Assembly (NCBI RefSeq): GCF_015865035.1
Contig: NZ_JADZGI010000001.1
Coordinates: forward strand, 2,418,001-2,482,000
DNA length: 64,000 nucleotides
DNA from: Novosphingobium aureum
GTDB lineage: Bacteria; Pseudomonadota; Alphaproteobacteria; Sphingomonadales; Sphingomonadaceae
Direction: 5' to 3'
Part shown: positions 36,145-45,066 of the stretch, one piece after another
How the letters are laid out: every line of letters starts with the position of its first letter
How positions within the stretch are numbered: the first letter of the stretch is position 1
Made by a program: the position numbers and the translations under genes
The notes under the pieces: generated by a model
The model's database searches: none
What the model saw: the letters and a program-made list of their open reading frames with translations, nothing else
What the model was told of the DNA's origin: nothing

Positions 36145-36780
36145 TCACCCCTGCGCGAGCAGCTTCGCCACCGGCGCGAAGCTGCGGCGATGGTGCGGCG
36201 TCGGCCCATGTTCGCGCAGCGCCGCCATGTGCACGGCCGTGCCGTAACCCGCGTTGCGCTCCCAGCCATAATGCGGATGCACCTGCGCCAATTGGCGCAT
36301 GATCGCGTCGCGATGCTGTTTTGCCATGATCGAGGCGGCGGAGATCGCCGGCTCGCTGGCATCCCCGCCGACGATCGCCCTTGCCGGCCAGCACCAGCCC
36401 TCGCAACGCCCCTCGGGTGTCTTGTTGCCGTCGATCAGCACCATCTGCGGACTGATCCCGGCCTTCGCGCATAGGGCTGCGGTCGCACGCGTCATCGCCA
36501 GCATCGTCGCGCCGAAGATGTTGAGCCGGTCAATCTCCTCGACGTCGACCACCGCCACCGCCCACAGGCAGGTCTCGCGGATCTGCGCCTCGAGCGCAGC
36601 GCGGCGCTTCTCGGTCAGCTTCTTGGAATCGTCGAGACCTTGGGGAGCCCCCTTGCCAAGCAGCACCGCCCCGGCGACAACGGGCCCTGCCAGCGGTCCG
36701 CGCCCGGCCTCGTCGACGCCGATCACCAGCGGACCCGCCAATTCTAATGCGGGCTGCGTGCCCAGTGGGAAAGATGTCAT
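36145..36780 (-). CDS. rnhB: Ribonuclease HII
   Basis: This 211-residue enzyme cuts RNA in RNA-DNA hybrids and removes misincorporated ribonucleotides. Catalytic motifs are VIGVDEAGRGPLAGPVVAGAV, the D-rich DSKKLTEKRR, and DGNK with the later SIMAKQHRD. The ATG at 36778-36780 overlaps by two bases with the ATG of the divergent sugar dehydrogenase (CATGA), so each gene's upstream signals lie inside the other gene. Confidence 0.95.
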   Translation of the reverse strand: MTSFPLGTQPALELAGPLVIGVDEAGRGPLAGPVVAGAVLLGKGAPQGLDDSKKLTEKRRAALEAQIRETCLWAVAVVDVEEIDRLNIFGATMLAMTRATAALCAKAGISPQMVLIDGNKTPEGRCEGWCWPARAIVGGDASEPAISAASIMAKQHRDAIMRQLAQVHPHYGWERNAGYGTAVHMAALREHGPTPHHRRSFAPVAKLLAQG

Positions 36781-38032
36781 GACCAGCGCGAAACTCCTGG
36801 GCGCCCTATCGCCGCTCGCCCCCGTCCTTGCAAGTCTTGCGCTCGCCAGTTGCGGCAGTGCGGCCTCGGGCGACGAACAGGCTGAAGCGGGCACTGGCGA
36901 GGTCGTCAGCGCACCCGAGACAGCCCCCTTCACCGTCGAGACCGTCGCTTCCTTCAACGAGCCTTGGGCGATGGATATCGACACTTCGACCCGCATCGCG
37001 ATCATCACCGAGAAGGCCGGTACCGTGCGCCTGCTCGCGCCCGACGGCACGAAGGGATCGGTCAGCGGTGTCCCGAAGGTCGACTACGGCGGTCAGGGCG
37101 GGCTCGGCGACGTTGTCTTCGCTCCGCAGCCCGAGTGGAAACCGGCGAGCACCGGATCGCTCGATGGACGCGCGGTCTACCTCAGCTGGGCCGAGGCAGG
37201 CGACGGCGACACGCGTGGCGCAGCGCTGGGCCGCGCCACGCTGGCCTGCTCGGCACCGACATCGTGCGCCCTCGACGACCTGAAGGTGATCTGGCGCCAG
37301 ACCCCCAAGGTAACCGGGCGCGGCCACTACTCGCACCGCATCGCTTTCAGCCCCGACGGCAAGTACCTCTTCGTCAGTTCGGGCGAACGCCAGAAGCAGC
37401 AGCCCGCGCAGGATACCTCGAATACGCTCGGCACGATCGTTCGCCTTCTTCCCGACGGCACGCCTGCGCCGGGCAACCCCTTCGCCGACAAGGGCGCGCC
37501 CAGCGACCAGATCTGGTCCTACGGCCATCGCAACGTGCTCGGCCTCGCCTTCGATGCCGACGGGCACCTGTGGGACCTCGAACATGGTCCCGCAGGCGGC
37601 GACGAGATCAACCTCGTCACCCCGGGCGCCAACTATGGCTGGCCGCTGGTCTCGGACGGCGACCACTACGACGGCAAGCCGATCCCGCGCCACTCCACCC
37701 GCCCCGACCTCGCCGCACCGGCGATCAGCTGGAACCCGGTCATCGCGCCCGGCGACTTCGTGATCTACCGCGGCGAGAAGTACGCAGGCTGGCAGGGCAA
37801 GGCGCTCATCGCCTCGTTCTCGGTGCCGGGCATCGTCGCCGTCTCGCTCGATGCCAATGGCTCGCCCGCGAGCGGCAACCCGACCGCCACGGCGCGCGAA
37901 GAGGCCCGCTACCCGCTCGACAACCGCATCCGAGAAATCGAGCAGGACCAGGACGGCACGATCTGGCTGCTCGAGGACGGGCCTGCTCCCGAAAGTGGTC
38001 ATCTGCTCAAGCTGGTGCCCGCATCGCGGTAG
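36779..38032 (+). CDS. PQQ-dependent sugar dehydrogenase-like lipoprotein
   Basis: This 417-residue six-bladed beta-propeller belongs to the Asd/soluble glucose dehydrogenase family. The lipoprotein leader has its lipobox at LALASC (about residue 25). Family markers are ITEKAGTVRLL, YGGQGGLGDVVF, GRGHYSHRIAFSPDGKYLFVSSGER, YGHRNVLGLAFD, LWDLEHGPAGGDEIN and NYGWPL. Enzymes of this group oxidise aldoses in the periplasm using PQQ; the natural substrate here is unknown, and no PQQ synthesis genes are in the window. It is divergent from rnhB with overlapping start codons. Confidence 0.9.
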   Translation: MTSAKLLGALSPLAPVLASLALASCGSAASGDEQAEAGTGEVVSAPETAPFTVETVASFNEPWAMDIDTSTRIAIITEKAGTVRLLAPDGTKGSVSGVPKVDYGGQGGLGDVVFAPQPEWKPASTGSLDGRAVYLSWAEAGDGDTRGAALGRATLACSAPTSCALDDLKVIWRQTPKVTGRGHYSHRIAFSPDGKYLFVSSGERQKQQPAQDTSNTLGTIVRLLPDGTPAPGNPFADKGAPSDQIWSYGHRNVLGLAFDADGHLWDLEHGPAGGDEINLVTPGANYGWPLVSDGDHYDGKPIPRHSTRPDLAAPAISWNPVIAPGDFVIYRGEKYAGWQGKALIASFSVPGIVAVSLDANGSPASGNPTATAREEARYPLDNRIREIEQDQDGTIWLLEDGPAPESGHLLKLVPASR

Positions 38033-38117
38033 ATCGGCTCCCTCAAAACCCAGCCTATCCCGGCACATCGGTGAATTGAATCGACAAACCCCGCGCGCGA
38101 CCCTAAGCGCGCGGCCC

Positions 38118-38636
38118 ATGTCCGACACCGCCACCATCATCCCGCTCGACAACGTCGATCCCGTCCTCGTCGAGGACCTCCTCGACCGTGCGTTCGAGCC
38201 CGAGCGACGCCAGCGCACCGCCTACAAGGTACGCGACGGCATGGACTGGCTGCCCGCGCTCAGCTTCGCGGTGATGGATGCGCGCGACATGCTGGTGGGC
38301 ACGATCCAGTGCTGGCCGGTCGCGCTCACCGATCCCGAAGGACGTGCGCACCCGATGATCATGGTCGGCCCGGTCGCGGTGCTGCCCGAGCAGCAGAACC
38401 TGGGCTACGGTCAGGCACTGATGTCGGCAGCGATGTCGGGCATCGACGACCGCGCCCCGCTGCCGCAGGTGCTGATCGGCGATCCCGAATATTACGGTCG
38501 TTTCTGGGGCTTCACCAATGCCCATACCGGTGGCTGGGACCTGCCCGGTCCGTTCGAGGCCGAACGCCTGCTGGTGCGCTGTGCAAATCCCTCGGTCCTT
38601 CCCGAGGCCGGCATGCTCGGTCCCTGGACGCGCTGA
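38118..38636 (+). CDS. GNAT-family N-acetyltransferase (YhbS-like)
   Basis: This 172-residue acetyltransferase has GPVAVLPEQQNLGYGQALM as the acetyl-CoA-binding motif A and the YhbS-type DPEYYGRFWGF. It transfers an acetyl group to an unknown amine or protein. ATG start at 38118. It follows the sugar dehydrogenase by 85 bases and may be co-transcribed with it. Confidence 0.9.
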   Translation: MSDTATIIPLDNVDPVLVEDLLDRAFEPERRQRTAYKVRDGMDWLPALSFAVMDARDMLVGTIQCWPVALTDPEGRAHPMIMVGPVAVLPEQQNLGYGQALMSAAMSGIDDRAPLPQVLIGDPEYYGRFWGFTNAHTGGWDLPGPFEAERLLVRCANPSVLPEAGMLGPWTR

Positions 38637-38722
38637 GGCGCACCTGCGCCCACCGGGGCGATCAACAGTTCGCATCCGACTGGAACTTGGCGCGCGCGAT
38701 CCTATCTGGCATCGCGTAGACC

Positions 38723-39295
38723 ATGCCTTATGAACCGCCACCCGAACTGGCCGCTCTCTCGCTGAGCGAAATCGCCGAGCGTATCGCCGAGCGCAAACTG
38801 CCGCCGGTGTCGCAGTGGCAGCCACAGGTGCGCGGCGACAGCCACATGCGCATTGCCGCCGACGGGCGCTGGTACCACGAGGGCGGCGAGATCCGCCGTC
38901 CCGCGATGGTGCGCGCCTTCGCCTCGCTGCTGCGCCGCGAGGACGACAGCTCGCACTGGCTGGTGACGCCGGGGCAGATGCTCTCGATCGAAGTCGAGGA
39001 TGCGCCCCTGATCGCCATCGACCTCAAGCGCGAGGGCCGTGACATCGCCTTTCGCATCAACACCGACGATCTCGTCATCGCCGGCCCGGATCATCCCATC
39101 GTGAGCCGTGGCGATCCCGAGACACCGGCGCTCTACGTCAGTGTTCGCGACGGCATCGAGGCGCGGCTCGACCGCAGCACTTATGCCCAGCTCATCGAGA
39201 TCGCGCTCGAGCAGAGCGACGGAACCGGCGATGCGGTACCCGAGGACCTTGCGGTCACCAGCGGCGGCACCCGTTTCGCCCTCCTGCCCGCATGA
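38723..39295 (+). CDS. DUF1285 domain protein
   Basis: This 190-residue protein has the DUF1285 hallmark: PVSQWQPQ, ADGRWYHEGGEIRRPAMVRAFASLLRRE, and YVSVRDGIEARLDRSTYAQLIEIA. The function of the family is not established; its beta-rich fold is reported from structural genomics. It opens a compact operon with the Nudix gene (4-base ATGA overlap), cca and a protease, which suggests a housekeeping link to nucleotide or RNA metabolism (inference). Confidence 0.88.
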   Translation: MPYEPPPELAALSLSEIAERIAERKLPPVSQWQPQVRGDSHMRIAADGRWYHEGGEIRRPAMVRAFASLLRREDDSSHWLVTPGQMLSIEVEDAPLIAIDLKREGRDIAFRINTDDLVIAGPDHPIVSRGDPETPALYVSVRDGIEARLDRSTYAQLIEIALEQSDGTGDAVPEDLAVTSGGTRFALLPA

Positions 39296-39885
39296 GCACG
39301 CTGTTCAACACCCTCTCGCAGCGGCTGGAGCGCGGGCTCGCCGGGCCTGCCCCGGATCTCTGGCCCGACCCGCGCATCGAGGCGATCGAGCATTTCAAGC
39401 CCGCTGCGGTCCTCATCGCCTTTACCGAGCGCGCTGAGCCGGGCGTGCTGCTGCTTCACCGCCCTTCCTCGATGCGGGCGCACCCGGGGCAGATCGCTTT
39501 TCCCGGCGGACGCATCGACCCGGGCGAGAACGCAATCGAGGCCGCCTTGCGCGAGGCCGACGAGGAACTGGGCATCGACCCGGCTTCAGTGCGGGTCGTC
39601 GGTGAAGGCGACAAGTACCGCACCGGCAGCGGCTACGAAGTTACCCCGGTTCTCGGCGTGATCCCGCCCGACATCGAGATCATTCCCAATCCCGCCGAAG
39701 TCGCGCGCTGGTTCGAGGCCCCGGCGCATTTCGTCTTCGATACGGCCAACCACGTCGCGCGCACGCTCGAATGGGAGGGCCGCCCGCGCGAATACGTCGA
39801 GATCACCTGGCAGGGCCACCGCATCTGGGGCGTGACCGGGGCGATCATCTCCAACCTCACCCGCAGAATGAACTGGCATGACTGA
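39292..39885 (+). CDS. Nudix hydrolase, probable CoA pyrophosphatase
   Basis: This 197-residue Nudix protein has the box GGRIDPGENAIEAALREADEELGI (about 67-90), fitting GX5EX7REUXEEXGU. The CoA-diphosphatase signature HPGQIAFPGGRID precedes it. Such enzymes cut CoA and its esters into phosphopantetheine and 3',5'-ADP. It overlaps DUF1285 by 4 bases and cca by 8 bases. Confidence 0.9.
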   Translation: MSTLFNTLSQRLERGLAGPAPDLWPDPRIEAIEHFKPAAVLIAFTERAEPGVLLLHRPSSMRAHPGQIAFPGGRIDPGENAIEAALREADEELGIDPASVRVVGEGDKYRTGSGYEVTPVLGVIPPDIEIIPNPAEVARWFEAPAHFVFDTANHVARTLEWEGRPREYVEITWQGHRIWGVTGAIISNLTRRMNWHD

Positions 39886-41098
39886 TACCGCGCAATCCGA
39901 AATCCCGAGCCACCTTCGCGCAGCATGGATGGAGCGCGCGGACATCCGCGAACTCGTAACGGTGCTGGGCGCTGACAAGGTGCGTTTCGTGGGCGGCGCG
40001 GTGCGCGATGCCCTGCTCGGAAGCGCGGTCAAGGACATCGACATGGCGACTGTGCTCCATCCCGAGGCGGTCATGGACCTGCTCGCCGGGGCAGACATCC
40101 GCCGCGTCCCCACCGGGATCGCGCACGGCACGGTAACCGCCGTTCTCGAAGGCGGCCCGGTCGAGATCACCACCTTGCGCCACGACGTCTCGACCGACGG
40201 GCGCCGCGCGACCGTCGCCTTCGCGCAGGACTGGCGCGAGGATGCAGCGCGGCGCGATTTCACCATCAACGCGCTCTACGCCGATCCAGCGAGCGGGGAG
40301 ATCTTCGACTGGTTCGGCGGGCTCGAGGACCTCGCAGCACGCCGCGTACGCTTCATCGGCGATGCCCGCCAGCGCATCCGCGAGGATCACCTGCGCATCC
40401 TGCGTTATTTCCGTTTCCAGGCGAGGTTCGGCACGAGGCCCGCTGACGAGGAAGCCGAAAGTGCCTGCAGCGAACTTGCAGCCACACTCAAGGGTCTTTC
40501 GCGCGAGCGCGTCGGCGCGGAAATGATGAACCTGCTCGGTCTGCCCGACCCGAGCCCGACCGTGGCGCGCATGGCCGAACTCGGCGTGCTGGCGGTGATC
40601 CTGCCCGAAGCCGATCCCAAGGCTCTCGCAGCGCTCGTCGTCGCCGAGACGGCAGGCACCATCGCGCCCGATCCGCTGCGCCGCCTCGCCGCCCTGCTGC
40701 CCGCCGACGTCACTCTGGCCGAACAGGTCGCCGCACGGTTCCGGCTCTCGGGCGCACAGAAGAAGCGGCTCGCGCTCGCAGCGGCACGCGGCGCAGCGAA
40801 CGAGGGTGCAGCAATTGACACTCCCGCAGGTGCCCGCGCCCTCGCTTATCGCCTTGGCTGCGATGCAGCGCTCGACCGGCTGCTGATCACCGGCGCCGAC
40901 AGCGCCCCCCTCGCCCACTGGTCGATCCCCGTGTTTCCGCTCAAGGGTGGCCAGATCGTGGCACGCGGCGTCGGCAAGGGGCCCGAGGTCGCGCGTATCC
41001 TACGCGCAGTCGAGGACCGCTGGATCGCCGAGGGCTTTCCCGGTACGGCGCGGGTCGAGGCCTTGCTCGACGAGATCGTCGCCGGAACGCCTTCGTGA
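39878..41098 (+). CDS. cca: CCA tRNA nucleotidyltransferase
   Basis: This 406-residue class II nucleotidyltransferase adds or repairs the CCA end of tRNA. It has FVGGAVRDALLG, the catalytic DIDM-type metal motif (KDIDMATVLHPE), RRDFTINALYAD and the neck motif IREDHLRILRYFRFQARFG. The C-terminal half is shorter and more variable, as in other alphaproteobacterial members. It overlaps both neighbours, so it is clearly part of the operon. Confidence 0.94.
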   Translation: MTDTAQSEIPSHLRAAWMERADIRELVTVLGADKVRFVGGAVRDALLGSAVKDIDMATVLHPEAVMDLLAGADIRRVPTGIAHGTVTAVLEGGPVEITTLRHDVSTDGRRATVAFAQDWREDAARRDFTINALYADPASGEIFDWFGGLEDLAARRVRFIGDARQRIREDHLRILRYFRFQARFGTRPADEEAESACSELAATLKGLSRERVGAEMMNLLGLPDPSPTVARMAELGVLAVILPEADPKALAALVVAETAGTIAPDPLRRLAALLPADVTLAEQVAARFRLSGAQKKRLALAAARGAANEGAAIDTPAGARALAYRLGCDAALDRLLITGADSAPLAHWSIPVFPLKGGQIVARGVGKGPEVARILRAVEDRWIAEGFPGTARVEALLDEIVAGTPS

Positions 41099-41760
41099 CC
41101 GAGACCGCGGGCGACGATGGCCTGGGCGCCTACCTTTCGGCCCAGCCGTTGCTCGCACTGACCATAGTCGCGATCCTCGTCGCGGTCAGCGCCGGCATGC
41201 TCGCCAGCCAGCGCCCGGCCCTCGCCGACTGGCTGCGCAAGGGCGCTTATGCGGGGATGGCGCTGGCGGGCCTGCTGACCGTCGCGCACCTCATCACCAC
41301 CAACCGGACCTCGCGCGCCGCGATGATGTTCGACCGTGCAAGACCCGCCGGGATCGAGGGCAACGAGACGGTGATCGCCAAGCGCGGTGATGGCCACTTC
41401 TGGGTCCGTGCCCGGTTGAACGGCGTACCGGTCGATTTCCTCGTCGATACCGGCGCGACCTATACCGCGGTCTCGGGCTCGGTCGCCGCGCGCGCAGGGC
41501 TTTTCGACGAGAGCGAGGAGACGCACGAGGGACGCGTGCTCGATACCGCGAACGGCCCGGTCGTCGTCGCCATGGCCCGTGCCGCCTCGCTTTCCTTCGG
41601 CGCGATCGACGCGCGCGAAATCGAGCTTGCGGTACTCCCCGATAGCGCAGACGAGGCAGGGGAGGCCGAAGATGCCGGGACCAACGTAATCGGCATGAAC
41701 CTGCTCTCGGGGCTCTCGGCTTGGCGGGTCGAGGGCGACAGGCTGATCCTGACACCGTGA
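41095..41760 (+). CDS. Membrane-anchored retropepsin-like aspartic protease (copy 1)
   Basis: This 221-residue protein has two N-terminal membrane segments (QPLLALTIVAILVAVSAGMLA and GAYAGMALAGLLTVAHLI) and a single clan AA domain with the catalytic VDTGAT (D118), a TGATYTAVS flap and the downstream VIGMNLLSGLSAWRVEGDRLIL. Proteins of the TIGR02281 group dimerise to form an active site, and the substrate is unknown. The start is GTG overlapping the cca stop. A paralogue follows after 54 bases. Confidence 0.9.
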   Translation: MTETAGDDGLGAYLSAQPLLALTIVAILVAVSAGMLASQRPALADWLRKGAYAGMALAGLLTVAHLITTNRTSRAAMMFDRARPAGIEGNETVIAKRGDGHFWVRARLNGVPVDFLVDTGATYTAVSGSVAARAGLFDESEETHEGRVLDTANGPVVVAMARAASLSFGAIDAREIELAVLPDSADEAGEAEDAGTNVIGMNLLSGLSAWRVEGDRLILTP

Positions 41761-41814
41761 CGCGCCACCTGCCGGTCATCCAAGGGCAAGCTAGGCCTTG
41801 CTACACCCTTGCCC

Positions 41815-42474
41815 ATGAACCCGGAAGAAGCGCTCGCCACCGCCACCCAGTTCGTTCTCGACCAGCCGTTGCTGGCGCTCGCCATCGGCGGCGTGCTGCT
41901 GGGCATCGTCGGCGCCATGCTGCGTGGCCTCTCGCCCATGCTCGGCGGTTTCGTGCGCGGGCTGGGCAACCTCTCGCTCGTCGCCGCGCTGCTCCTAACG
42001 ATAGCCCAGGTCGCTCGCTTCGGCGGCGACTTCGACCTCGCGATGCCGCAGATCGGCATAAAGAAGCAGACGGTGGAGGGCGAGGAGACACGCGTCGAGA
42101 TGTCTGGCGACGGCCACTTCTGGATAAGGGCCGAGGTCAACGGCGTCGAGCAGGACTTCCTCGTCGATACCGGCGCGACACTCACCGCAATCGCCCCGTC
42201 GACCGCCGAGGCCTCGCGCATCGAGCCGCCGAAAGTTCGCCGCCAGATCGCGATGCGCACCGCCAACGGCACGGTGCCTGCGGAAATCGCCTCGATCGAC
42301 GAGCTGAGCTTCGGCAACATCGTCGCACGCGATCTCGACACCGTGGTCGCGCCGGGTCTTGGCGATCAGAACGTGCTCGGCATGAACTTCCTGTCACGCC
42401 TCGAGAGCTGGCGAGTGGAGCGCCGCACGCTGATCCTCGTGCCGCATCACCCGCAGCCCACCAGCGAGACCTGA
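41815..42474 (+). CDS. Membrane-anchored retropepsin-like aspartic protease (copy 2)
   Basis: This 219-residue paralogue of the previous gene keeps the same layout: two membrane segments, GDGHFWIRAEVNG, catalytic VDTGAT at D118 and VLGMNFLSRLESWRVERRTLIL. The two proteins are aligned almost end to end, with the aspartate at the same position, consistent with tandem duplication. They differ most in the loop after residue 75, and copy 1 has an acidic insert (SADEAGEAEDAG). A pair could form homo- or heterodimers. Confidence 0.9.
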   Translation: MNPEEALATATQFVLDQPLLALAIGGVLLGIVGAMLRGLSPMLGGFVRGLGNLSLVAALLLTIAQVARFGGDFDLAMPQIGIKKQTVEGEETRVEMSGDGHFWIRAEVNGVEQDFLVDTGATLTAIAPSTAEASRIEPPKVRRQIAMRTANGTVPAEIASIDELSFGNIVARDLDTVVAPGLGDQNVLGMNFLSRLESWRVERRTLILVPHHPQPTSET

Positions 42475-42509
42475 ACCGGTCGGACCGGTCAGGCCCTTTC
42501 CGCAAGAGC

Positions 42510-44813
42510 TCAGAACTTGTTGTCGCGCGGGAAACCGTTGGGCGGCAGACGTCCGGCCGCGCCGCGCGCGACCTTCCACATGACGATGTCCTTCTCGTTC
42601 CGCGTACGCCCGGTATCGCCGCCCATCGTCCACGATAGGCCGTCCTCCAGCTTGAGCGTGGTCACGTCGGACATGCCCCCGTCGCGGTAGCGCTGCAGGG
42701 TCACGCCCTGCCCCTTGGCCATGACCGGGAGCTCCTCGAGACTGAACACCACCAGCTTGCGGTTGTCTCCGACCACCGCGACGTGATCGTGCTCGCCCGG
42801 AATCTCGCGAACCACCGCGAGGCGCACGCCCGGCTTGGTGCTCATGACCGCCTTGCCCTTGCGCGTCTCGGCGATGATCTCGCCCGTCTCGACCGCAAAG
42901 CCGCGTCCGATGTTCGAGGCCAGCAGCAACTGACCCTTGGGCTTGTGCGGCAGGGCCGCGACGATCTTCGCCTCGGCGTCGATGTCGACCATGGTGCGGA
43001 TCGGCTCGCCGAAGCCGCGCGCGCCCGGCAGCTTGTCCGCGCCGAGCGTGTAGAAGCGCCCGTTGTCGAGAGCGATCAGGATCTTGTCCGTGGTCTGCGC
43101 ATGGAAGGCGAAGGCCGGACCATCGCCTTCCTTGAACTTGAAGTCCGCGCCCTTGCCATCCTCGCCAAGCGCGACGTGCCCCTTGGCCGCACGGATCCAG
43201 CCGCGCTCGGAGAGGATCACCGTGAGCGGCTCCTTCTCGATCATCGCGTCCATCGAGAACTCGACCGTGGGATGCGCCTCGGCGATGGTCGTGCGCCGGC
43301 GGCCAAGCTCGGTGGTCTCGGCGTAGTCCTTGCGCAGCGCAGTCAGGTCGCGCTTAACCCGGGTACGCTGACGCGCCGGGCTCTCGAGCAGCTTGGTGAG
43401 GTCCTCCTGCTCCTTGAGCAGGTCCTCGTGCTCGCGGCGCAGTTCCATCTCCTCGAGCTTGCGCAAGGAGCGCAGGCGCATGTTAAGGATCGCCTCGGCC
43501 TGGCGGTCGGTCAGCTCGAACTCCGCCATCATCACCGGCTTGGGCTCGTCCTCGTTGCGGATGATCTCGATGATCCGGTCGAGGTTGAGATAGGCGATGA
43601 TGTAGCCCGCGACGAGCTCGAGGCGCGCCGCGATCTTGTCGAGCCGGTGCTGGGTGCGCCGCTTGAGGATGTCGATCTGCGCGACGACCCACTGCAGCAG
43701 CAGTTCCTTCAGCCCCAGGACGCCCGGCGTCCTCTGTGCGTCGAGCACGTTGAGGTTGAGCGAGAAGCGGCTCTCCAGATCGGTCAGGCGGTAGAGGCTT
43801 TCCTTCAGCAGCTCCGGATCGACGTTGCGGCTCTTGGGCACGAGCACGATGCGGATCTGCTCGTCGCTCTCGTCGCGGATGTCCTCAAGGATCGGCAGCT
43901 TCTTGTCGGCGATGAGCTGGGCGATCTGCTCGATCAACTTGCCCTTTGCGAGCATGTAGGGAATTTCGCTGATGACGAGCTGCCACTGGCCGCCGCCCAG
44001 CTTCTCGATTCCCGTCTCCTCCCAGTCGCCCCCTGCCTCGCGCCCGGTCGAGAAGCGCCCGCGCATGCGGAACGCGCCCTTGCCGGTCTCGTAGGCGTGC
44101 GAGATCGCCTCGGGACTGTCGACGACGAGCCCGCCGGTCGCGAAGTCGGGGCCGTGGAAGACCTCCATGAGCTGCGCGTGCTCGGCGTGCGGATTGTCGA
44201 TCAGCACCATCGTCGCGTCGATGATCTCGGCGACGTTGTGGCTGGGGATCGACGTCGCCATGCCCACCGCGATACCGGTCGCGCCATTGGCGAGCAGGTT
44301 GGGGAAGAGCCCCGGGAAGATGTCCGGTTCGCTCTCTTCGCCGTTGTAGGTCGGGATGAAGTCGACCGTGCCTTCGTCGAGCCCTGCCATGAGCTGGATT
44401 GCGGTCTTGGTGAGGCGCGCCTCGGTGTAACGGTAGGCCGCCGCGTTATCGCCGTCGATATTGCCGAAGTTGCCCTGCCCCTGCACCAGCGGATAGCGCA
44501 GCGAGAAATCCTGCGCGAGGCGCACCATGGCATCGTAGACCGAGGCGTCGCCATGGGGGTGATACTTGCCGATGACGTCGCCGACGACGCGTGCCGACTT
44601 CTTGTAGGCGCTCGCCGGATCGAGCTTGAGTTGCCGCATCGCCCAGAGCAGGCGGCGATGGACGGGCTTCAACCCGTCGCGAAGGTCGGGCAGCGAGCGC
44701 GCGGTGATCGTCGAGAGAGCATAGACGAGGTAGCGCTCGGAAAGCGCGGCGTCGAAGGGCGCATCGACAATGGCGTCAAACGGATCGGGTTCGTCGTCGA
44801 TAGAAGTCACCAT
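42510..44813 (-). CDS. parC: DNA topoisomerase IV subunit A
   Basis: This 767-residue type II topoisomerase subunit cuts and rejoins DNA to separate daughter chromosomes. Features are the quinolone-region block RVVGDVIGKYHPHGDASVYDAM, the catalytic tyrosine in AAAYRYTEARL, GLxGRY-like GATGIAVGMATSIPSHN and C-terminal blades. The C-terminal domain is ParC-like rather than GyrA-like: no GQRGGKG-type GyrA box is visible. The start is the ATG at 44811-44813; a TTG two codons upstream and a GTG one codon downstream are possible. Confidence 0.95.
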   Translation of the reverse strand: MVTSIDDEPDPFDAIVDAPFDAALSERYLVYALSTITARSLPDLRDGLKPVHRRLLWAMRQLKLDPASAYKKSARVVGDVIGKYHPHGDASVYDAMVRLAQDFSLRYPLVQGQGNFGNIDGDNAAAYRYTEARLTKTAIQLMAGLDEGTVDFIPTYNGEESEPDIFPGLFPNLLANGATGIAVGMATSIPSHNVAEIIDATMVLIDNPHAEHAQLMEVFHGPDFATGGLVVDSPEAISHAYETGKGAFRMRGRFSTGREAGGDWEETGIEKLGGGQWQLVISEIPYMLAKGKLIEQIAQLIADKKLPILEDIRDESDEQIRIVLVPKSRNVDPELLKESLYRLTDLESRFSLNLNVLDAQRTPGVLGLKELLLQWVVAQIDILKRRTQHRLDKIAARLELVAGYIIAYLNLDRIIEIIRNEDEPKPVMMAEFELTDRQAEAILNMRLRSLRKLEEMELRREHEDLLKEQEDLTKLLESPARQRTRVKRDLTALRKDYAETTELGRRRTTIAEAHPTVEFSMDAMIEKEPLTVILSERGWIRAAKGHVALGEDGKGADFKFKEGDGPAFAFHAQTTDKILIALDNGRFYTLGADKLPGARGFGEPIRTMVDIDAEAKIVAALPHKPKGQLLLASNIGRGFAVETGEIIAETRKGKAVMSTKPGVRLAVVREIPGEHDHVAVVGDNRKLVVFSLEELPVMAKGQGVTLQRYRDGGMSDVTTLKLEDGLSWTMGGDTGRTRNEKDIVMWKVARGAAGRLPPNGFPRDNKF

Positions 44814-44919
44814 GGTCAAACAGGACTAGCAGCGCATCACGCCGTGCCAAAGCGGCAATTCACCGTTTTCCGCAGACTTGGGCACGGCTGATGTCGGGAC
44901 CGTGTTTCTCAGGAGAGCA

Positions 44920-45066
44920 ATGCTGACAGATCGCGCTCCTACGGCAGCCCTCTACCGCCAAGTTCCTGAGTTAAAACCAAAGACGGCACTCATCTCGATT
45001 GCGGCACCGCGCCCGCCATGCAAGAAGTGTGGCCAGGAGCTGTTTGAACAGTTGGGGGAAGCTTGA
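44920..45066 (+). CDS. Small unrecognised protein with a CxxC, 48 aa
   Basis: This short product (MLTDRAPTAALYRQVPELKPK near the start) ends PPCKKCGQELFEQLGEA. A strong AGGAGAG binding site lies upstream of the ATG, and its TGA abuts the next gene's ATG directly, which favours translation. The sequence is less GC-rich than its neighbours. The single CxxC could bind metal as a dimer. I recognise no family. Confidence 0.5.
   Translation: MLTDRAPTAALYRQVPELKPKTALISIAAPRPPCKKCGQELFEQLGEA

Noticed and set aside
42783..44891. 702-residue plus-strand frame over parC
   Set aside because: Antisense to parC with biased composition; no known domain.
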